A DNA stretch of 64,000 nt from UBA7672 sp047601145 (GTDB lineage Bacteria > Pseudomonadota > Alphaproteobacteria > Caulobacterales > Hyphomonadaceae). The position numbers were made by a program, and so were the translations under genes. Location of the stretch: the NCBI GenBank assembly GCA_047601145.1, contig JASGJW010000002.1, positions 437,212 through 501,211 of the forward strand, read 5' to 3'. This document shows, in pieces, positions 59,205-64,000 of this stretch. The notes below the pieces were generated by a model. The model saw only the letters and a list, made by a program, of their open reading frames with translations. It did no database searches and was not told the origin of the DNA. Each line of letters begins with the position of its first letter. Position 1 is the stretch's first letter.

Positions 59205-60083
59205 ATGACCAACTGGACACTTGGCATTATCGGCGGCTCCGGCCTCTACCAGATGCCTGGCATCGAAGATGGGCGTTGGCAGACGATTACAACGCCGTGG
59301 GGCGTGCCGTCGGACCAGGTGTTTCGCGGGAAATTGCATGGGGTGGAGCTGGTGTTCATGCCGCGGCATGGGCGCGGGCATAAGCTGGGACCGACGCAGC
59401 TGAACTATCGCGCCAATATCGATGTGATGAAGCGGGCAGGATGCACGGACCTGATCTCGCTGTCGGCGTGCGGGTCGCTCAAAGAGGCATTGGCGCCGGG
59501 TGATTTCGTGATCGTGGACCAGTTCATCGACCGGACTTTCGCACGCGAGAAGAGCTTCTTCGGCGAGGGAGTTGTGGCGCATGTGTCTATGGCGCATCCG
59601 GTATCATCGCGGTTGGCCGGGTTTGCGGCGGAGGAATCTGCAGCGCTGGGGGTTCGCACGCACAGGGGCGGAACCTATCTGGCGATGGAAGGGCCACAGT
59701 TCTCTTCGCTGGCGGAGTCGAAGCTGTATCGCTCATGGGATTGCGACGTGATCGGCATGACCAACATGCCGGAAGCCAAGCTCGCGCGCGAGGCGGAGCT
59801 GCCCTATGCAACTGTTGCTATGGTGACGGACTATGATTGCTGGCACGAGGAAGTGGCGGCCGTGTCGGTGAGCGACGTGCTGAAAGTGCTGCATGGCAAC
59901 GCCGAGAAGGCGCAGGCGCTGGTCGGCCGCATCGCGCAGCGCATGAGTTCCACGCCGCGTTCTCCTGATCCGGATGGAATTGATACGTGCCTCGATCACG
60001 CGATCATCACCCCGCAGGACGCGCGGGATCCCATGCTTCTGGGCAGGCTTGATGCGGTCGCCGGGAGGGTGTTGAGGGCTTGA
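59205..60083 (+). CDS. mtnP: S-methyl-5'-thioadenosine phosphorylase
   Basis: A 292-residue purine nucleoside phosphorylase of the MTA phosphorylase type. IIGGSGLYQMPGIED and MPRHGRGHKLGPTQLNYRANIDVMKRAGC are the phosphate and substrate motifs; VAMVTDYDCWHEEVAAVSV is the purine-site Asp. It splits 5'-methylthioadenosine to adenine and a ribose phosphate in the methionine-salvage route. Adenine so made could be reused by apt, encoded 1.4 kb downstream. Confidence 0.94.
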   Translation: MTNWTLGIIGGSGLYQMPGIEDGRWQTITTPWGVPSDQVFRGKLHGVELVFMPRHGRGHKLGPTQLNYRANIDVMKRAGCTDLISLSACGSLKEALAPGDFVIVDQFIDRTFAREKSFFGEGVVAHVSMAHPVSSRLAGFAAEESAALGVRTHRGGTYLAMEGPQFSSLAESKLYRSWDCDVIGMTNMPEAKLAREAELPYATVAMVTDYDCWHEEVAAVSVSDVLKVLHGNAEKAQALVGRIAQRMSSTPRSPDPDGIDTCLDHAIITPQDARDPMLLGRLDAVAGRVLRA

Positions 60084-60147
60084 CGGAAACCAGCCGGTAC
60101 TCCCACATCCCGTGCGCGGCAGCACAAGGGCCGGGAAATCGAGAGTA

Positions 60148-60792
60148 ATGCTGCCCGACAACTTCCTGTTGTTCATCGGCATGACCACGCTGGTCAGCAT
60201 GGCGCCCGGCCCGAACGTGATGTTCATCATGTCGCAAGCGGCGCTGCGCGGGCATCGCGCCGGTATGATGGCCGGCTTTGGAATTCAGGTCGCCAACGTC
60301 ATCTATTTCGCCCTGACCGCTTTCGGTCTTGGCGTGCTGATCGCAACGTCGGAGCTGGCCTTCTTCATCCTGAAGTATGCTGGCGCTGCCTATCTGGCGT
60401 TCCTAGGCGTGATGGCGATCATCCGTTCGTTCCAGGCGCGCCCGCAGCCGCTGGATGCAAGCCAGCCGACGCCTGTGATTGCGGTGGGGCGCGGCGCGTT
60501 CTTCGACGGATTGATGATCGGGTTCGGAAATCCGAAAACGGTGATCTGGTTCACGATCCTGCTTCCGCAGTTCATCAATGCGAGCCGCGATGTGACGAGC
60601 CAGACGGTGGCGATCGGCGTCGTCGGGACGATCGTCGATGTCGCAGTGCAGCTGATGTACACCTATATTGGCGGCACGCTGCAGCGTTTCCTTGGCAAGC
60701 CGCATATCAGGCAGTGGTTCGAGCGCGGCGTGGGTATCGTCTTCCTCGGCCTCGCCTTGCTGGTGGTCATCGCCTACAAGCAGCACACCTGA
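60148..60792 (+). CDS. LysE family translocator
   Basis: A 214-residue membrane protein with six spans. The N-terminal FIGMTTLVSMAPGPNVMFIMSQAALRGHRAGMMAG is the conserved LysE/RhtB start (PGP motif). The central GLMIGFGNPKTVIWFTILLPQFI is also typical. Such exporters remove amino acids or related solutes; the substrate is unknown. It lies 64 bases after mtnP and 12 before the GST gene on the same strand. Confidence 0.9.
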   Translation: MLPDNFLLFIGMTTLVSMAPGPNVMFIMSQAALRGHRAGMMAGFGIQVANVIYFALTAFGLGVLIATSELAFFILKYAGAAYLAFLGVMAIIRSFQARPQPLDASQPTPVIAVGRGAFFDGLMIGFGNPKTVIWFTILLPQFINASRDVTSQTVAIGVVGTIVDVAVQLMYTYIGGTLQRFLGKPHIRQWFERGVGIVFLGLALLVVIAYKQHT

Positions 60793-60804
60793 CGGGAGGC
60801 TCTC

Positions 60805-61455
60805 ATGGCGGGCGTGCGGCTGCATATCGGTGACAAGAACTATTCGTCCTGGTCGATGCGGCCGTGGCTGGCGCTGAAAGTCGGCATCATCGCGTTCGAG
60901 GAAGTTATGCACGTGCTGCCCGAGCTGGGAGGCGGCAAGCCGGTGTTCGGGGCGATCTCGCCGACGGCGCGCGTGCCAGCGCTGGACCTCGGCAATGGCG
61001 TGACGATTGCGGAGAGTCTCGCCATCTGCGAATGGGCGGCGGAGCAGAATCCGACACTGTGGCCGAAGGATGCGACAGAGCGGGCGCTGGCGCGCTCGGC
61101 GGCGACGATGATGCATTCGGGCTTTGCGAACCTGCGCACCGATGCGCCGATGAACATCCGGCGGCGGACGGATGCGAGCCGTATGACTCAAGCCGGGCTG
61201 GATGATGCGGCCAAGGTCGATGAGTTGTGGAGCGGTTGGCTCAAGCGTTCGGGCGGGCCGTTCCTGTTCGGGCAGTGGTCGATCGCGGATGCGATGTACG
61301 CGCCGGTCGTGACGCGCCTGGTGACCTACGCCATCCCCCGTTCGGCGGCAGCGCAAGGCTATATCGACCGGATGAGCGCCGAGCCGCATATGGCGGCGTG
61401 GATTGCGGCGGCGGGCAAGGAAACACGCCAGCTAGCGCGGACGGACATTGCCTAG
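60805..61455 (+). CDS. glutathione S-transferase family protein
   Basis: A 216-residue GST. The N-terminal thioredoxin-like domain has IGDKNYSSWSMRPWLAL, where Ser of the SSWS stretch is the likely thiol-activating residue, PALDLGNG for the cis-Pro, and ESLAICEW. The helical C-terminal domain follows with PFLFGQWSIADAMYAPVVTR. The class matches the YfcF-like or zeta-like bacterial group. The substrate is unknown. Confidence 0.87.
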   Translation: MAGVRLHIGDKNYSSWSMRPWLALKVGIIAFEEVMHVLPELGGGKPVFGAISPTARVPALDLGNGVTIAESLAICEWAAEQNPTLWPKDATERALARSAATMMHSGFANLRTDAPMNIRRRTDASRMTQAGLDDAAKVDELWSGWLKRSGGPFLFGQWSIADAMYAPVVTRLVTYAIPRSAAAQGYIDRMSAEPHMAAWIAAAGKETRQLARTDIA

Positions 61456-61500
61456 TCACAAACGACCGGCAATTCTCGGCCGGACGACAAGAGGCCGATC

Positions 61501-62028
61501 ATGGAACTGAAGGACGCCATCCGCACGATCCCGGACTTCCCGAAGAAGGGGATCATGTTCCGGGATGTCACCACGCTGATGGGCAACCCCCGCGCTTTCC
61601 GGCAGGCGGTGGACGAGCTGGTGCAGCCCTGGGCCGGGCAGAAGATCGACAAGGTGGCAGGGATCGAGGCGCGCGGATTCATCCTTGGCGGGGCTGTGGC
61701 GCACCAGCTGTCGGCAGGGTTCGTGCCGCTGCGCAAGAAGGGGAAGCTGCCCCACAACGTGATCACCGAGAGCTATGAGCTCGAATACGGCGTCGACTCG
61801 ATGGAGATGCACACGGATGCGATCTCGCCCGGCGACAGGGTGTTGCTGGTGGACGATCTGATCGCGACGGGCGGCACGTCGCTGGCGGCGATCAAGCTCT
61901 TGCGCAAGGCAGGGGCGAAGATTGCTGGCGCGGCCTTCCTGGTCTGCCTGCCGGAACTCCAGGGCGACACCAAGCTCTCGGCGCAGGGCATCGAGGTGAG
62001 CTACCTGGTCTGGTTCGCCGGGCATTAA
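61501..62028 (+). CDS. apt: adenine phosphoribosyltransferase
   Basis: A 175-residue enzyme that makes AMP from adenine and PRPP. The PRPP motif is VLLVDDLIATGGTS; GIEARGFILGGAVAHQLSAGFVPLRKKGKLPH is the adenine and flexible-loop region. With mtnP nearby it would complete adenine salvage from methylthioadenosine. Length is normal. Preceded by a GCCGATC linker without a strong ribosome site. Confidence 0.95.
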   Translation: MELKDAIRTIPDFPKKGIMFRDVTTLMGNPRAFRQAVDELVQPWAGQKIDKVAGIEARGFILGGAVAHQLSAGFVPLRKKGKLPHNVITESYELEYGVDSMEMHTDAISPGDRVLLVDDLIATGGTSLAAIKLLRKAGAKIAGAAFLVCLPELQGDTKLSAQGIEVSYLVWFAGH

Positions 62029-62129
62029 CCGCATTCCATGAACAGCCCTGTTTTCTGGGCTCTGCACCGCCCATTGACCCGGCGCGCCCGGACCGCCACC
62101 TATGCGGTCTGACACTGCTGGAGCCTTGA

Positions 62130-62750
62130 ATGCCGATTCGGTTCGATTCCCGCCTCGATGACGAAGACGAGGATGACGCGCCCGACGCGAAAAAGGACGA
62201 GTCCCCGTCTTCCCTGATGGAAAAGGCGATGTTCGACGCCCGGACCATCCTGCTCACGGGCGAGATCAACGACAAGATTGCGCGCTCGACCTGCGCGCAG
62301 CTGCTGGCCTATTCGGCCGGCAGCGACAAGCCGATCCTGCTGGTGCTGTCCTCGCCAGGCGGCCACGTGGAAAGCGGCGACATGATTCACGACATGATCA
62401 AGTTTGTCCGCGCGCCGGTGAACATCCTCGGGACAGGCTGGTGCGCCTCGGCCGGCGCGCTGATCTATTCGGCTGGCGAGAAGGCGCGGCGCTTTGCCCT
62501 GCCCAACACCCGCTTCCTGCTGCATGAACCCCGCGGCGGCGTGGGTGGCCAGGCCTCCGACGTGGAGATCCAGGCGCGCGAGATCATCAAGATGCGCGAG
62601 CGCTTGAACAAGATCTTCTCCGCCGCGACCGGCCAGCCGATCGACCGCATCAAGAAGGACACCGACCGCGACCATTGGATGAGCGCGGACGAGGCCGTGG
62701 CCTACGGCCTTGTGGGCAAGATTGTGACTTCCTACAAAGAAATCGCGTAG
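62130..62750 (+). CDS. ClpP family serine protease paralogue
   Basis: A 206-residue ClpP-type peptidase with an intact triad: Ser107 in GWCASAGAL, His132 in LLHEPRGG, and Asp181 in DTDRDHWMSADEAVAYGLVGKI, at the same spacing as in ClpP (25 and 49 residues). It differs from housekeeping ClpP in the acidic N-terminal extension (residues 8-26) and in having Trp-Cys before the Ser region where ClpP has a Gln-Ala type sequence. It is not next to clpX or clpA. Role unknown; it could form its own or a mixed ring. Confidence 0.85.
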   Translation: MPIRFDSRLDDEDEDDAPDAKKDESPSSLMEKAMFDARTILLTGEINDKIARSTCAQLLAYSAGSDKPILLVLSSPGGHVESGDMIHDMIKFVRAPVNILGTGWCASAGALIYSAGEKARRFALPNTRFLLHEPRGGVGGQASDVEIQAREIIKMRERLNKIFSAATGQPIDRIKKDTDRDHWMSADEAVAYGLVGKIVTSYKEIA

Positions 62751-62786
62751 CCCACGTCGGATTTCATCATTCCGTATCGACACATC

Positions 62787-62806
62787 GCGCGGGCATAGTC
62801 CCGCGC
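62787..62806. promoter_or_regulatory. hairpin immediately before the start codon at 62808
   Basis: GCGCGGG-CATAGT-CCCGCGC is a perfect seven-base stem whose last base lies one base before the ATG of the next gene. It would cover the ribosome site or act as a weak terminator after the ClpP-like gene. No T run is seen close by. Confidence 0.4.
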
Positions 62807-62807
62807 T

Positions 62808-63566
62808 ATGACGTTTTGGGGCGGCATATCACGATGGGCGAACAGCCCCGCCGTACGCAGGCATGCGCCGGTGGCAGGCTCTGTCGCCGTGCATGCGGTG
62901 GCGGGCGTGTTTGTGATGGGCGCTATCGCCGTGTCGGCTGCAAAGCCTGAGGCGGAGACGAGTCGCGATCCGCGGCGCGAGAAGATCATCGAGATCGCGC
63001 TGATGGCGGAGTCGCTGCCATTGCCCGCTGCGCCGAAGCCGGGTGCGCCTCGGCCCGCGACCAAGCCATCAGCGCCGACCGACGCCGCGCCACCTCTGGG
63101 CAAGCCAGGGGCCAAGGGGCAGCAGGAGGCGACGCCGGCTGATACGCAGGCGGTGGAGGATGGCGTCTCGTTCGGCGCGCCTGCGGACGGGCTTGCACGA
63201 GGGCTTGCCAGCGTGAGCGGTAGCGATCCCTGCAAGGCGAAGCATGGGCCCAAGCCGCGTGAGTGTGGCGCCGACTGGGCGGCGAAGGGCAATCAGGCTT
63301 CGCTGATGCCCACAACGAAGCAGGAGAAAGCCCAGTACTACGCCGAATACATGCCCAAATGCCCATGGAACGTGGGATGCGAGGGCGGGGAATGGATATC
63401 CACCAACGGGACGCGCAGTGTTGGCCGCGCAGCGCCGGGATCGCGCAACGACCATGGGTCTTCGACGCCCATGGCGGCAGGCGCGGCGGGGTTGGGCGGG
63501 CTTCACGATTCAGTTGGGCGGCTTGGATTTAACCCTGATCACTTTGATCGCGGGTTCGGGGACTAG
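62808..63566 (+). CDS. membrane-anchored hypothetical protein (first of tandem pair)
   Basis: A 252-residue protein with an N-terminal anchor (VAGSVAVHAVAGVFVMGAIAVSA), a Pro/Ala-rich linker of about 60 residues, and a C-terminal soluble part with four Cys (DPCKAKHGPKPRECG, MPKCPWNVGCEGG). The layout resembles TonB-type or energy-transducer proteins (anchor, proline-rich spacer, periplasmic end), but no TonB C-domain is seen. It is paralogous to the next gene over the anchor and the following EIALMAESLPLP stretch. A hairpin abuts its start. Confidence 0.65.
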   Translation: MTFWGGISRWANSPAVRRHAPVAGSVAVHAVAGVFVMGAIAVSAAKPEAETSRDPRREKIIEIALMAESLPLPAAPKPGAPRPATKPSAPTDAAPPLGKPGAKGQQEATPADTQAVEDGVSFGAPADGLARGLASVSGSDPCKAKHGPKPRECGADWAAKGNQASLMPTTKQEKAQYYAEYMPKCPWNVGCEGGEWISTNGTRSVGRAAPGSRNDHGSSTPMAAGAAGLGGLHDSVGRLGFNPDHFDRGFGD

Positions 63567-63578
63567 TAGGATCGCGCC

Positions 63579-64000
63579 ATGGAACTCCCTGCGCGCATAA
63601 GGCAGTGGGCGGTCTGGCCGGGCTGGAAGAAGCACGCGCCAGCGGCGGGATCCGTTGCAGTGCATCTGGTTGCTGGGGTCGTGGTCGCGGGCTTTCTTGC
63701 AGCGTCGGGGAAGACACTGCCGGCGGTTGACGAGGCTGCGCCAAGGCCGATCCTGGAAGTGGCCCTAATGACGGACTCGCTTTCGCTGCCCGCTGAGACG
63801 GTGCGGCCGCCATCGAAAGGCGCGGCGAAGGCGCCTCCACCGGCCGCTGGCGGCGAGACGGTTCCGGCCGCCGCGCCCAAGCGGAAGGATCAGGGGCCTG
63901 CCGCGCCGGATGCACCGGCCCCGACGGCTTCTGCTGGAGCGGGGGAGCGTCGCGCTGGTCTCTTCGCCATTCGCAGCGCCGGATCGCAAGGGCGGCATCG
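63579..64000 (+). CDS. membrane-anchored hypothetical protein (second of tandem pair, 3' cut)
   Basis: An open frame from ATG 63579 runs to the window edge without a stop, at least 140 residues. KKHAPAAGSVAVHLVAGVVVAGFLAASG is a near copy of the first gene's anchor (RRHAPVAGSVAVHAVAGVFVMGAIAVSA), and ILEVALMTDSLSLP of its EIALMAESLPLP. A Pro/Ala-rich linker follows. So it is a tandem duplicate 12 bases after its partner. Its C-terminal part lies outside the window. Confidence 0.7.
   Translation, partial: MELPARIRQWAVWPGWKKHAPAAGSVAVHLVAGVVVAGFLAASGKTLPAVDEAAPRPILEVALMTDSLSLPAETVRPPSKGAAKAPPPAAGGETVPAAAPKRKDQGPAAPDAPAPTASAGAGERRAGLFAIRSAGSQGRH

Noticed and set aside
1..64000. Search by eye for tRNA, rRNA, CRISPR arrays, insertion sequences and integrases
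   Set aside because: No T-loop GGTTCGAATCC-like cores in a cloverleaf setting, no regular direct repeats with spacers, and no transposase or integrase motifs were found. A covariance-model scan would be needed to exclude small RNAs.

Overview
This 64 kb window is a chromosome segment from an alphaproteobacterium, most likely of the Caulobacterales/Hyphomonadaceae kind. The inference rests on mipZ (a division-plane ATPase of alphaproteobacteria that lack MinCD), class I LysS, the clpS-clpA pair, an alphaproteobacterial petABC (bc1) operon, DUF1489/DUF1285/DUF6111 housekeeping genes, and uniformly GC-rich coding. I found no rRNA, tRNA, CRISPR array, insertion sequence or prophage. It reads as ordinary core chromosome with small lineage-specific modules.

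Layout. 1-6.2 kb: end of an FMN-dependent alpha-hydroxy-acid dehydrogenase gene, DUF1489, a two-lobed aspartyl protease with PDZ, panC (frame broken), then a SPOR lipoprotein and mipZ. 6.2-10.6 kb: D,D-carboxypeptidase and clpS-clpA with a clear terminator. 10.6-16.6 kb: lipoprotein, Nudix, an unlisted 26-residue membrane peptide, Na+/Ca2+ antiporter, SixA phosphatase, thiolase, a cupin-TetR pair with two matching inverted repeats, and a GNAT. 16.7-25.3 kb: RtcB RNA ligase, SIMPL protein, DUF4105 and hydrolase genes, VanZ, MpaB-type oxygenase, a coupled RidA-VOC-VOC operon, and bfd-bfr iron storage. 25.4-31.8 kb: lysS, a RidA gene between two paralogous membrane proteins, a broken ankyrin gene, lipoprotein and TPR genes. 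31.8-39.3 kb: XRE regulator, LexA-like S24 repressor with tandem operators facing a CBS-domain transporter, an ATP-grasp/zinc-peptidase pair, an SDR and a GNAT. 39.4-46.1 kb: the MoxR-DUF58-DUF4159-VWA-like operon. 46.1-52.4 kb: DUF1285-Nudix-DUF6111-cca, tspO, tadE-tadG (frame broken), hemF. 52.8-57.3 kb: tandem CX9CEC lipoproteins, trmL, petABC and terminator. 57.3-64 kb: GNAT, a gene broken by a 7-bp duplication, mtnP, LysE exporter, GST, apt, a ClpP paralogue, and two tandem membrane proteins, the second cut by the window edge.

The most striking global signal is that five genes (panC, a small tail-anchored protein gene, the ankyrin gene, the DUF58 gene, tadG) are each split by a single-base indel, most in short G/C runs; correcting one base in each restores a length divisible by three. 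This looks more like consensus error than decay. A sixth gene carries an exact 7-bp tandem duplication, which is more likely to be a real mutation. All functional calls come from reading motifs, not from database searches.
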